From NCBI GenBank assembly GCA_017428485.1, contig JAFRQT010000001.1, forward strand, positions 1 to 64,000: 64,000 bases of DNA. The letters run 5' to 3'. Position numbers and translations under genes: made by a program. Positions 52,201-59,547 of the stretch are shown here, piece after piece. The first letter of the stretch is position 1, and every line of letters starts with the position of its first letter. Under the pieces are notes generated by a model, which worked only from the letters and a program-made list of their open reading frames with translations, was not told the origin of the DNA and ran no database searches. This stretch comes from Bacilli bacterium. GTDB taxonomy: Bacteria > Bacillota_I > Bacilli_A > RF39 > UBA660.

Positions 52201-53842
52201 CTATATTATCAATAAGTATCAAATAGTAAGATGAATATTTTGAAAAATCACTTAGATTATTGGCATTACTAGCATATTCAACCCTTCCTTGGAATCTAGG
52301 TAATAAATATTCAGATATTTCTTGCATTTCTTCTGTTGTAGTTGCAAAAAATCTGATATATTTATCATCAGAAAAACAATATGGTGACTCTTTCAAATAT
52401 TCCCATCTTTTTGCATTTTTCTTATTAGTAAACACTACAATCTTTAAGTCTTGATAACTATGAAAATCCATTAATTGCAAAAAAACATTATTTAAGAATT
52501 TTAAATACTTTGGATATAAGCCATTAACTGCAGTTAGATGGTTGTCAGTAAATGAGTACCCTATTGGCACATTTTCTAGTGTTTTAAATTCATTCGTTAA
52601 AGACTCAAGCATTCTTTTAAGATCATCGTCTTCCATTGTAAATTCTTCAGCAGAATAATTAATATTTGCTTCAAATGGTACACTGCCTTTGCCTATTCTT
52701 ACTGTAAGAAAATCTCCTTGATCTTTTCTTCTTTGCCAAAGGGTTCTTCTTTTATTTATGATTGAATCATAACAAATATCTGTTGAGACCAAATTTTCTT
52801 CTAGTGTCTTCCTTTGACCATCAAATTCTCTTTGCAATTCTCCTTTTTTTATTCCTAAATAATTTCTATATCTTTCTTGTCTTTTTTCTTCTCTTTTCTT
52901 TTTTTGCTTCTTTTCGTATTCTCTTGTTACAAAAGGCCATACAAACATACTAAAAATCATCACTGCACTAATAATTAAAGTTGGTATAACTTGTTTCCAA
53001 GTCCTTTCACCAGAAGATACAGATTGTAATGCTGTAGTTAATGTAAGTACTGAAGAGGCCGCCATAGTTAACATTGGAGCAAGAGTCATAATTAATGGTG
53101 TTTCTTGCATATTTTCTTTTTGAGGTGGGCTATCTATTCTCATATCTAGTCTTTCAATTATTTTTCTCATACGAGGGCTTCTTAAAAAGTAATCTGAATC
53201 ATCATATATATCTTTATTTTCTATTTCTTCTTCTACAATTTCATCACTAATACTAAATGTTTTCTCTTTTAATTTAGAAACTGGTTTTTTATTAAATGGA
53301 GCATTTATAAAAATACAATTTTTAACTAGTACTACTTTAAAACCAAACGTATTTATTACATCTCCATTTTTAAGAGTACTATCTCCTTTTATAGTATTAT
53401 TATTTACATATACTAATGCCCCCTCAGGAACATTTATTTTCCAAGTATCATTTTCTGATTGTAATGTAAAATGATTATCCATTAAGTAAGGCAGGTTTAT
53501 AGAAATTTTACAAGATTCATTTTTGCCAACAGTTATTGTTTCTTTATCTAAAACTTCATAGCTTACAAAAGTTTCATCATTTAATATGCTAGAATATATT
53601 ACATATTTTCTGTTATTTTTTTCGATTAAATAATAACAGTTTTTTTCTATTATTGTATCTTCATCTTCATTTTGGGTTATTATTTTAACATTCTCAGCAG
53701 AAGTAGCAACCCATTTTCCATCTTCTCCATTAATATTTATAACATTTTTTCCATTTGAATCGGTTAACCAATAATTTCCTATTTTTTTAACAGGAAGGTT
53801 AAACATAATAATACTTTCATCATCAAAAAAATATAAATTCAT
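49289..53842 (-). CDS. essC: Type VII secretion ATPase EssC/YukBA
   Basis: Has 1517 residues, full length. Two N-terminal FHA-like domains (about 1-190) precede two membrane helices (about 250-300), then a basic helical stalk and tandem FtsK/SpoIIIE ATPases. ATPase 1 has an intact Walker A (GMTGSGKSEF, about 699) and Walker B (LIIVCDEFAEL). ATPase 2 has GTNESGKDELL (about 1050), where Ser/Thr of GKS/T is replaced. A third module near the C-terminus lacks a usable P-loop. EssC is the motor of Firmicute type VIIb secretion. It lies 24 bases after the yukD-like gene. EssA, EssB and EsaA genes are not present in the window. Confidence 0.93.
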   Translation of the reverse strand: MNLYFFDDESIIMFNLPVKKIGNYWLTDSNGKNVININGEDGKWVATSAENVKIITQNEDEDTIIEKNCYYLIEKNNRKYVIYSSILNDETFVSYEVLDKETITVGKNESCKISINLPYLMDNHFTLQSENDTWKINVPEGALVYVNNNTIKGDSTLKNGDVINTFGFKVVLVKNCIFINAPFNKKPVSKLKEKTFSISDEIVEEEIENKDIYDDSDYFLRSPRMRKIIERLDMRIDSPPQKENMQETPLIMTLAPMLTMAASSVLTLTTALQSVSSGERTWKQVIPTLIISAVMIFSMFVWPFVTREYEKKQKKKREEKRQERYRNYLGIKKGELQREFDGQRKTLEENLVSTDICYDSIINKRRTLWQRRKDQGDFLTVRIGKGSVPFEANINYSAEEFTMEDDDLKRMLESLTNEFKTLENVPIGYSFTDNHLTAVNGLYPKYLKFLNNVFLQLMDFHSYQDLKIVVFTNKKNAKRWEYLKESPYCFSDDKYIRFFATTTEEMQEISEYLLPRFQGRVEYASNANNLSDFSKYSSYYLILIDNIDDARKIDIINKILEDKRNLGFSIILAEEKLSKLPSEISRFITIGDSASAVLYSENNNQIRFTDEINDTYDMMMVARILSNVPLFIDEKIKQLPSTITFLELYGVGQIEQLNVLNRWKDNDPVKSLKVEVGVNENGDPFIIDLHEKSHGPHGLIAGMTGSGKSEFIITYILSMAINYSPEEVSFVLIDYKGGGLAGAFVNSETGQKLPHIVGTITNLDKTEINRALSSIQSELRRRQEKFNEVRDKLGESTIDIYKYQKLYREGIINEPISHLIIVCDEFAELKDQQPDFMEDLISTARIGRSLGVHLILATQKPSGVVDAQIWSNAKFKICLKVQDRSDSMEMIKSDAAAELKNVGRFYLLVGYNEYFALGQAAWAGAQYYPNKEFKKITDKNMYFIDNIGSVKKTIYNTISRKNLVSQGEELTNIVKYLIDISGESNFKINPLWLDRLSDTIMVDALYKKYNYIKQPFNINPIIGEYDDPYNQSQGLLTLPIGEQGNAIIYGTNESGKDELLSTFVYSSLMIYDTSELNMYLVDFGAELLQNYESAPQVGNSIINGEDEKLENLAKMLFSEMNKRKKIFSSFNGNYDDYIRSSGEKIPNIIVVINAIDALNELYPDYLETITPIIREGTKYGINFVITATSQTSVKYRISQSCKQTICLQMKNESDYKDILGKTNGIIPSAFVGRGLVKLDHVVEFQTAIIDKENAYLKVKELIASLNEKGINRAREIPVMPEKVKISLFSQKYLGIDTVPIGLTKETLNAQLYDFKKNVVNLISSSDMDNISKFVNNFINTLASNTTFNTMCIDASNYFEKFDHNVTYVNNSFNEFINSLSSYDKKLQDILISNNMNIKSLSEIKNNLAVIVGFDKFYNKLDEEHKTIFKEILDNQREVLKLTFVFIDIPSSFKKYEYEEWYKNNINNNDGIWVGKGIGGQYTIKISIQPSGINAIDDDYAVVVKNGMPTVIKTINEE

Positions 53843-53866
53843 ACCCTTTTCACCCTTCCTACTAGA

Positions 53867-54112
53867 CTAAATTAACAATATTCTACTATCATTTTTAATA
53901 TCAGTATCTCTTATTAAATCATTATTGTTGTATGCTTTTCCCGTGTCAGCATTAATAAACTTAATATTATTATCTGTATTTATACTATCAAACATAGTAG
54001 TATTCATTAATTTTGTAATGTTTCCCACTTTTTCATTAGCTGGTAAATAAACTTCAAAATTTGTATCTAAAGATAAAACATATATGTTTACAAGATATTT
54101 ATTATCAAACAT
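53867..54112 (-). CDS. esaB: Ubiquitin-like EsaB/YukD protein
   Basis: Has 81 residues. The predicted beta-grasp pattern with VYLPANEKVGNITKLMN, FINADTGKAYNNNDLI and a terminal strand RILLI matches the YukD/EsaB ubiquitin-like family of type VII secretion loci. EsaB is a small cytosolic component needed for secretion in Staphylococcus. The start is the ATG at 54112 with GTGGGTG upstream; the GTG three codons earlier lies inside that site. It is the first gene of the unit with essC. Similarity is moderate, but the context is strong. Confidence 0.82.
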   Translation of the reverse strand: MFDNKYLVNIYVLSLDTNFEVYLPANEKVGNITKLMNTTMFDSINTDNNIKFINADTGKAYNNNDLIRDTDIKNDSRILLI

Positions 54113-54131
54113 TATATACACCCACTATTCT

Positions 54132-54160
54132 ATAATAGAGTATAGCATAATTTAAATCAA
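54132..54160 (-). promoter_or_regulatory. Promoter of the esaB-essC unit
   Basis: Minus strand -35 TTGATT (54160-54155), 17-base spacer, -10 TATTAT (54137-54132). An overlapping extended -10 TGCTATACT (54147-54139) is an alternative. Confidence 0.55.
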
Positions 54161-54176
54161 AAATATACATTTTTTA

Positions 54177-54208
54177 AATAAAAAAAAATCCTTTTCGGAT
54201 TCTTTTTA
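54177..54208 (-). terminator. Terminator of rpoZ
   Basis: Minus strand AATCC-GAAAA-GGATT followed by eight or more T, between rpoZ and the type VII genes. Confidence 0.8.
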
Positions 54209-54243
54209 ATATTTAAAACTTATCACTGATACTTTCATGTGTT

Positions 54244-54444
54244 TTAATTTTCTTTAATTGTAATTAATCCTTTATCCACTTCTTCTAAAGCTCTTCCTAT
54301 TTCCTTTTTTGAAACATACTCATCTTCTGGCATTTGAAAATGCTTATGTTCTTTCATAACTTTGGCTCTATCAGCCGCTATATGTACTAGTTTATACTTA
54401 GAATCAACTATATTTAATAGTTTATCTATTGAAGGATATATCAT
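54244..54444 (-). CDS. rpoZ: RNA polymerase omega subunit
   Basis: Has 66 residues. The omega pattern is clear: YPSIDKLLNIVDSKYKLVHIAADRAKVM, then KKEIGRALEEVDKGLI. It wraps the C-terminal end of the beta' subunit and helps assembly. It is set beside a DUF2779 gene rather than the usual gmk. Its frame ends 35 bases before the terminator. Confidence 0.9.
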   Translation of the reverse strand: MIYPSIDKLLNIVDSKYKLVHIAADRAKVMKEHKHFQMPEDEYVSKKEIGRALEEVDKGLITIKEN

Positions 54445-54485
54445 TATTTATCCACCTCTCTCTACAATAATAATATACTCAATTT

Positions 54486-54513
54486 AAAAAAACTATACAA
54501 CAAATGTACAGCT
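54486..54513 (-). terminator. Terminator of the DUF2779 gene
   Basis: Minus strand CTGTACA-TTTGT-TGTATAG (one G-U pair) followed by seven T, 12 bases past the stop at 54525. Confidence 0.65.
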
Positions 54514-54524
54514 TTTTTTACACA

Positions 54525-56378
54525 CTATTTACAAATTTTTCTAAGAGCCTCTAATATAACTACCATAGCCCATGTATCTTGTTTGCAATATACCTTTAAA
54601 GCTTTTTTTGCTTTATTTAAATCAAATTCATTCATAGTATCATACTGTGAATATGTCACAAGTGCTTCTGTTCCATTTTTAACCTCTAGATTAGCATATG
54701 TTAAATCTGATAAAACTGGTAATGTCTTTTTAATGGAATAACTTCCAGATTGATTTTTATGATAAAAATTAACTAATTTACATCTATCTTCATCAAATCC
54801 CAAATCTTTATACAACTCAGTATTTGTCCTAATTACATATAACAAGTCAGTTGAATTTTCTCTTATTTTTAATAATCTTTCTCTATATTCTGGAAACACT
54901 TCTGCAAGTTCCTTAATTCTACTTCTTTCAAAATTAACATTTTGAGCGAGCATTGTTCCGTTTTCTCCATCTATTCTACTAACGAGTTCTTTAACTAAGT
55001 TTTCACGTTCATCATCTAATGTTTCAGCAAGAAAAACATAATTATCTTTATCATTATCACATTTTCCAGGTTCTCTTTCTATATGTAAACTAAATTCAAA
55101 ACATGATTGTGTATATGGCTTTTCGCCTCTAAATCTTGGCATTGGACATGGTAATGTCTCAAAATCCAAATGATATATTGGATATTTTAAAGTACTTAAA
55201 TATGCTTTTATTTTTTCTTTGTCAACATATACTTTATCATTATCATAACAATCTCTTTCAATCATCATATTAGGTTTATCTTTTATCCATTCTATTGGAA
55301 TATCATCCAGTTTTAAATATCCATTATTAATTAAATCATATTTGTTTAATTTATCACTAGTAAAACCAGTACTATCACTAAAACCTATATAATTAAATGA
55401 AGCATTATATTTGGGAACATTTTTATAACATATTTCCTTATATTTACATTCATTAGTTTTTTTGTAAGAACAATATTTTCCTACTCCACAAGGACTTGGA
55501 TCAGGATTAAAAATATTATCCTCAAGCCTTTTAACCATATCATTAATAATTGGTTGATACTTTTCTGTTATTTCATTCATATCAAAGAAGTTAACTATTT
55601 CTTCTCCATTTATTTCTCTATATACTCTTGTATTTCCAACTCTATATCCATCATAAACATAATTATGATTAAGTACTGCTAAATAATAATTAACTTTTTT
55701 ATTTATATTATGCTCTTTTAAATCGTGCTCAATTATATATCTTTGAGTTGCAATATCAAGAACATACTTACCTTCGCTACTATATCTATCGAATAATTTA
55801 TTATATTTTTTATTATATGAATCAATTACTTTTTCATCAGTTGTATTTGGCTTATTAAGTTTATATATATTATCATAATCACGTTTAAATAAAGGGTATT
55901 TTTCTCCACCACTTTTACCATATAGCATATCATCAATATATTTTCTACTAGTAGTTGCTTTTACTTCTATAATATTAATTTCATCATCATTTTCATTATA
56001 AATATCTGTATAACATAAATATCTTATTCCATTGTGAACAAAATCAAATGATTCTTGATTATAAGTTTTTTCACTATAAACAAACTTACCTTTAAATATT
56101 TTTTTAGCTACTCTTGCGGCTTCAATTTCTACTTCTTTATAGTATTTCATCATAGCATTTAATTGAATGTCTTCTTTATATGTAAGGTCAGTATCAGTTC
56201 CATCTTCATTCATTTCAAACATACCACTTAATAATTCTTTTATTTCTTCATTTTCTTCTTCTTTTTTGTATTCTTCAATAGTTAATTTTGAATCCAATTT
56301 ATCTTGTCTAATGCTTTCTAATGCTGGATATCTTCTACATCTAGTAAATTCTATAAAATTAGTTTTAGTTATTGCCAT
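54525..56378 (-). CDS. DUF2779 protein: Cas4-like PD-(D/E)XK module fused to an RNase H-like exonuclease module
   Basis: Has 617 residues. The N-terminal half has a PD-(D/E)XK nuclease core (GIRYLCYTDIYNENDDEINI followed by IEVKATTS). A single Cys near the start (EFTRCRRYP) pairs with a cluster near residue 300 (CGVGKYCSYKKTNECKYKEIC), the four-Cys pattern of Cas4/AddB-type Fe-S nucleases. The C-terminal half has the DUF2779 DEDD-like motif YPIYHLDFET and a later VIRTNTELY/CKQDTWAM region. Both activities are inferred from motifs; the cellular role is unknown. The start at 56378 follows GAGGAGAG and nearly abuts trmL. Confidence 0.85.
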   Translation of the reverse strand: MAITKTNFIEFTRCRRYPALESIRQDKLDSKLTIEEYKKEEENEEIKELLSGMFEMNEDGTDTDLTYKEDIQLNAMMKYYKEVEIEAARVAKKIFKGKFVYSEKTYNQESFDFVHNGIRYLCYTDIYNENDDEINIIEVKATTSRKYIDDMLYGKSGGEKYPLFKRDYDNIYKLNKPNTTDEKVIDSYNKKYNKLFDRYSSEGKYVLDIATQRYIIEHDLKEHNINKKVNYYLAVLNHNYVYDGYRVGNTRVYREINGEEIVNFFDMNEITEKYQPIINDMVKRLEDNIFNPDPSPCGVGKYCSYKKTNECKYKEICYKNVPKYNASFNYIGFSDSTGFTSDKLNKYDLINNGYLKLDDIPIEWIKDKPNMMIERDCYDNDKVYVDKEKIKAYLSTLKYPIYHLDFETLPCPMPRFRGEKPYTQSCFEFSLHIEREPGKCDNDKDNYVFLAETLDDERENLVKELVSRIDGENGTMLAQNVNFERSRIKELAEVFPEYRERLLKIRENSTDLLYVIRTNTELYKDLGFDEDRCKLVNFYHKNQSGSYSIKKTLPVLSDLTYANLEVKNGTEALVTYSQYDTMNEFDLNKAKKALKVYCKQDTWAMVVILEALRKICK

Positions 56379-56379
56379 A

Positions 56380-56892
56380 TTATTCACTCTCCTCTATAAA
56401 GTATTTACTTTTATGAGGCTCATCGAATAAAAGATTAGGATATTCTTGTTGTCTTAATGCTTCATATGTCATTATGGCTACTGTATTTGATAAATTTAAT
56501 GCCCTTACATTATCTGTCATAGGCATACGCATACATCTATCAATATATGGCTTTAATATCTTGGGTGGTATACCTGTACTTTCTTTTCCAAAGAAGAAAT
56601 AATAGTTTTTATTAGGATCACTATAATCAAAACTAGTATGTGGTTTATGACCGTATCTTGTAAGAAAATAAAATTCTCCCTTATTTTGAGAAAAGAAATC
56701 ATCTATGTTTTCATATACTTTATAAATACACTTATCTATATAGTTTACACCAGCTCTTCTAATATATTTTTCCTCTAGACTAAATCCTAATGGTTTAATT
56801 AAATGTAAATGAGAATTAGTCGCAACGCAAGTTCTCATAATATTGCCGGTATTTTCTGGTATTTCTGGTTCAAATAAAACTATATTTATCAT
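56380..56892 (-). CDS. trmL: tRNA (cytidine/uridine-34 2'-O)-methyltransferase
   Basis: SPOUT methyltransferase of the YibK/TrmL family that methylates the wobble ribose of tRNA-Leu. Its 170 residues are typical. Motifs: LFEPEIPENTGNIMRTC, YFFFGKESTGIPP and the knot-forming RALNLSNTVAIMTYEALRQ. The start is the ATG at 56892, since TTGGTGAATATT upstream serves as the RBS; the GTG four codons earlier lies in that site. Two bases separate its stop from the DUF2779 gene. Confidence 0.95.
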   Translation of the reverse strand: MINIVLFEPEIPENTGNIMRTCVATNSHLHLIKPLGFSLEEKYIRRAGVNYIDKCIYKVYENIDDFFSQNKGEFYFLTRYGHKPHTSFDYSDPNKNYYFFFGKESTGIPPKILKPYIDRCMRMPMTDNVRALNLSNTVAIMTYEALRQQEYPNLLFDEPHKSKYFIEESE

Positions 56893-56908
56893 AATATTCA
56901 CCAAATTA

Positions 56909-56937
56909 ATTTTATCAAATTAGCACACTATTGACAA
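56909..56937 (-). promoter_or_regulatory. trmL promoter
   Basis: Minus strand -35 TTGTCA (56937-56932), 17-base spacer, -10 TAAAAT (56914-56909). Its -35 overlaps a TTGACA on the other strand. Confidence 0.6.
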
Positions 56938-57005
56938 TGTTTATATTTTAATGATAAATTATATATAGAAGTTACCTTGGGATATTTTCCAAGGCCTTCT
57001 TTTTT
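56931..57005 (+). ncRNA. Candidate very short plus-strand transcript
   Basis: On the plus strand TTGACA (56931-56936) is followed by an AT-rich -10-like TAAATT 18 bases later. Then comes a strong hairpin CCTTGG-GATATTTT-CCAAGG flanked by GAAG/CTTC and a seven-T run ending near 57003. That would make an RNA of only about 40 bases. No gene on this strand explains the terminator. Confidence 0.35.
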
Positions 57006-57008
57006 TAT

Positions 57009-57040
57009 AAATAAAAAGAAGTTATACTTAATAACTTCAA
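57009..57040 (-). terminator. Terminator of the unknown gene at 57041-57496
   Basis: Minus strand GAAGTTAT-TAAGT-ATAACTTC followed by TTTTTATTT. Confidence 0.8.
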
Positions 57041-57496
57041 TTATTCAACTATTTTCTTATTTTGCAAAAGTAACATATATTGAGATTTACTAACAAGTTC
57101 AGTGTCTTTCTCTTCTATTTTAGTAAATGTATCAAAAAAATTATTAACATTTTTTATATATTCTTTATCATTCATTACGCTTAATGATTCTTTTTTAGAT
57201 GCAACATACATTACTTTAGGCAAAAGATACAAGCCACTTTCTTTATTGTAATAAAGAGGCACGTCTCTATCTTCTAAAAATACTGGCTTGAATTTTCTTT
57301 CTGTTATCACTTCAACAAAGCATCCATCATTATATTCTTTAAAATATAAATACCCTGTTTCTCTTAATTTACTGATTGCTTTTTTAGCACTATTTAAATA
57401 TGATTTTAATTCGTTAGTATCACTATTTAAAAATTCATAATCTAATGATGAAACGATTGAAATAATTGCCACTTTACAAAATCCTACTTGTTCCAT
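57041..57496 (-). CDS. Conserved-looking protein of unknown function
   Basis: Has 151 residues, soluble and mixed alpha/beta: an N-terminal helical part (NELKSYLNSAKKAISKLRE), a central beta stretch (YLYFKEYNDGCFVEVITER, PLYYNKESGLYLLPKVMYV) and a C-terminal helix. I do not recognise a family or any catalytic motif. It is a single-gene unit with terminator, between trmL and the CotD-like gene. The ATG at 57496 has only a weak site upstream (GGATGTGATAAT). Confidence 0.7.
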   Translation of the reverse strand: MEQVGFCKVAIISIVSSLDYEFLNSDTNELKSYLNSAKKAISKLRETGYLYFKEYNDGCFVEVITERKFKPVFLEDRDVPLYYNKESGLYLLPKVMYVASKKESLSVMNDKEYIKNVNNFFDTFTKIEEKDTELVSKSQYMLLLQNKKIVE

Positions 57497-57559
57497 ATTA
57501 TCACATCCTACAACATTATATTAAAATATTAATACAATTACAAGAACTATTTTTTATTA

Positions 57560-57592
57560 ATTAAAAAAGCAAATAACAAAGTATTTGCTTAC
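57560..57592 (-). terminator. Terminator of the CotD-like gene
   Basis: Minus strand AAGCAAATA-CTTTGT-TATTTGCTT followed by TTTT, overlapping the stop. Confidence 0.8.
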
Positions 57593-57897
57593 ATAAATTT
57601 AGTTGGACATCCTTCAGTTACATTACATACTTCATTTTCCTCTGTACATGTATAGCATGGACTATATGTATGTTTATAAATATGATGATTGATTATTCTC
57701 GTATTAACCGGACATACATGAGGAACTTCATGAACTATTTGTCTATGTATACATCTTTCTTGTGGACATTCATACACTGGGGCACATACAGTTGTTGGTA
57801 CTTCACAAGAAGTTTCATATTGCATAGCTTTATCTGGTGTAACTTTTAATTCTGCACTGCCTTCAACGCTATATCCTTGATACATTCCATTATTCAT
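57589..57897 (-). CDS. CotD-like Cys/His-rich small protein
   Basis: Has 102 residues. The C-terminal two thirds carry the CotD (inner spore coat) style of paired Cys with His/Tyr-rich core: PTTVCAPVYECPQERC, HEVPHVCPVNTRIINHHIYKH, YSPCYTCTEE. No signal peptide. In spore formers such proteins are cross-linked coat components under late mother-cell sigma factors. The sequence upstream carries an exact sigma-K-like box. Sporulation genes are otherwise not seen in the window, so the call rests on composition and pattern. An unrelated metal-binding or disulfide-rich surface protein is the alternative. Confidence 0.6.
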   Translation of the reverse strand: MNNGMYQGYSVEGSAELKVTPDKAMQYETSCEVPTTVCAPVYECPQERCIHRQIVHEVPHVCPVNTRIINHHIYKHTYSPCYTCTEENEVCNVTEGCPTKFM

Positions 57898-57919
57898 TTT
57901 AACAACTCCTTTTCATAAA

Positions 57920-57946
57920 TATTTTATGTACAAGAATAAATATTGT
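57920..57946 (-). promoter_or_regulatory. Possible sigma-K/sigma-E-like promoter of the CotD-like gene
   Basis: Minus strand AC (57946-57945), 16 bases, then CATAAAATA (57928-57920), which fits AC-N16-CATANNNTA exactly. It lies 23 bases before the ATG. A chance match is quite possible in DNA this AT-rich, and no good vegetative promoter is visible. Confidence 0.4.
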
Positions 57947-57952
57947 TTAGGC

Positions 57953-57980
57953 AAAATAAAAAAGTGCTTACGCACTTTAA
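57953..57980 (-). terminator. Terminator of ffh
   Basis: Minus strand AAAGTGC-GTAA-GCACTTT followed by TTTATTTT, at the ffh stop. Confidence 0.85.
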
Positions 57981-59275
57981 AATTTAAATTTACCATTCAT
58001 TTGTTTCATCATTTGTTTCATTTGATCAAATTGTTTTAGTAATCTATTAACATCCTCTACTTTTTGTCCACAACCTTTAGCAATTCTCATCTTTCTACTT
58101 CCTTTAATAATATCTGGATTGCGTCTTTCTTGCATTGTCATAGATTGAATAATTGCTTCAGTTCTAGCCATAACTTTAGGATCTATATTTACATTATTAA
58201 GTCCCATTTTAGATGCTCCAGGTATTAATTTAATTAAATTTTCAAGTGGGCCTAATTTTTTTATTTGTTTAGTTGTTCTTAAAAAATCATCTAAATCAAA
58301 TTTACCTTTTTGCATCTTTTTAGCAGCACTCATCATTTCATCTTGATCTAGTTCACTTTCAGTTTTCTCAATTATTGAAATTAAGTCTCCATCACCTAAT
58401 ATTCTATTAGCAATTCTTTCAGGATAAAATTCACTAAGACCATCTAATTTTTCAGAGTCACCAATTAATTTGATTGGAATATTAGTTAAATGTCTTAATG
58501 ACAATGCAACTCCACCTTTAGTATCTCCATCCATCTTAGTTAAAACACAACCACTTAATTTTAACTTATCATTAAAACCAGTTATTACATTAATAGCATC
58601 TTGTCCCATCATAGCATCAATTACTAATAATTCTTCATTTGGTTTAACTTCTTTTTCAATTGAAACAAGTTCATCCATTAATTTTTCATCTATTTGAAGA
58701 CGTCCTGCTGTATCAATTAATATATAGTCATATCCATTTGTTTTAGCATGTTCTATACCTCTTTTTGCTATTTCTACAGGATTTCCCTTTCCTTCTTCAT
58801 AAACCTCAATATTAAGCTGTTTTCCTATGCTTTTTAATTGATCTATTGCAGCAGGTCTATAAACATCACATGCTATAAACATTGGCTTTTTATTATGTTT
58901 CTTACGGACCATATTACCAATTTTACCAATTGTAGTTGTTTTACCTCCACCTTGAAGACCAACAACCATAACAATTGTAGGTTTATGATTTAATTCTAAA
59001 GGTGCAGCGTCCCCACCAAGTAAAGAAACAAGCTCATCTTTTAATATTTTAACAAACATATCTCCTGGCTTAATACTTTTACGTACTTCTTCACCAAGGG
59101 CTTTTTCTTTAACAGAGTCTATAAATTCACGTACTATTTTAACATTAACATCAGCTTCTAATAAACATAATCTTATTTCACGTACTATGTCACTAATGTT
59201 ATCTTCATTAATAACTCCTCTTGATTTAATACCACTTACTACTTTTTGTAATCTTTCACTTAGTCCTTCGAACAT
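57977..59275 (-). CDS. ffh: Signal recognition particle protein Ffh
   Basis: GTPase that targets membrane proteins to FtsY, 432 residues. N domain (FEGLSERLQKVVSGIKSRG), G domain with GLQGGGKTTTIGKIG (usual first residues GxxGxGKTT), DVYRPAAIDQLK, DTAGR and TKMDGDTKGG, then the M domain with the Met-rich helices (MTMQERRNP, GSRKMRIAKGCG, QMKQMMKQMNGKF). The start is the ATG at 59275 because GTAGGTGATAAAT precedes it. The ylxM partner is not beside it. Confidence 0.97.
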   Translation of the reverse strand: MFEGLSERLQKVVSGIKSRGVINEDNISDIVREIRLCLLEADVNVKIVREFIDSVKEKALGEEVRKSIKPGDMFVKILKDELVSLLGGDAAPLELNHKPTIVMVVGLQGGGKTTTIGKIGNMVRKKHNKKPMFIACDVYRPAAIDQLKSIGKQLNIEVYEEGKGNPVEIAKRGIEHAKTNGYDYILIDTAGRLQIDEKLMDELVSIEKEVKPNEELLVIDAMMGQDAINVITGFNDKLKLSGCVLTKMDGDTKGGVALSLRHLTNIPIKLIGDSEKLDGLSEFYPERIANRILGDGDLISIIEKTESELDQDEMMSAAKKMQKGKFDLDDFLRTTKQIKKLGPLENLIKLIPGASKMGLNNVNIDPKVMARTEAIIQSMTMQERRNPDIIKGSRKMRIAKGCGQKVEDVNRLLKQFDQMKQMMKQMNGKFKF

Positions 59276-59300
59276 ATTTATCACCTACAAAATATTATAA

Positions 59301-59330
59301 CATACAAAAAGACTATTTAACTAGTCTACT
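59301..59330 (-). terminator. Terminator of the small membrane protein gene
   Basis: Minus strand AGACTA-GTTAAA-TAGTCT followed by TTTTTG. A short stem at the stop codon of the gene ending at 59321. Confidence 0.6.
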
Positions 59331-59536
59331 TGTAATATTATTAAAATAATACTAAATATTGTGATTGGAATACTACTTATCATAGTCCATTTACCAATAT
59401 TCTTCCATTCATTAATAGTTAAATGCTTAAAGGCTGCTCTCCAAGTTAATATATTTAATTTATGTCCAGTAAACATATATAATCCAACAAGTAATATACA
59501 AACTGCAAATATCAGTAGAAATATTCCAGCATACAT
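59321..59536 (-). CDS. Small two-helix membrane protein
   Basis: Has 71 residues with two transmembrane helices (about 4-22 and 49-68) joined by a loop containing NILTWRAAFKHLTINEWKNIGKW (given in two parts: NILTWRAAFKHLT, INEWKNIGKW). The loop pattern recalls the small DUF3784/SdpI-like proteins of Firmicutes, but the match is loose. It lies 11 bases after the deacetylase gene with RBS AGGAGGAACTATT, so it is co-transcribed with it. No function can be assigned. Confidence 0.7.
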   Translation of the reverse strand: MYAGIFLLIFAVCILLVGLYMFTGHKLNILTWRAAFKHLTINEWKNIGKWTMISSIPITIFSIILIILQVD

Positions 59537-59547
59537 AATAGTTCCTC

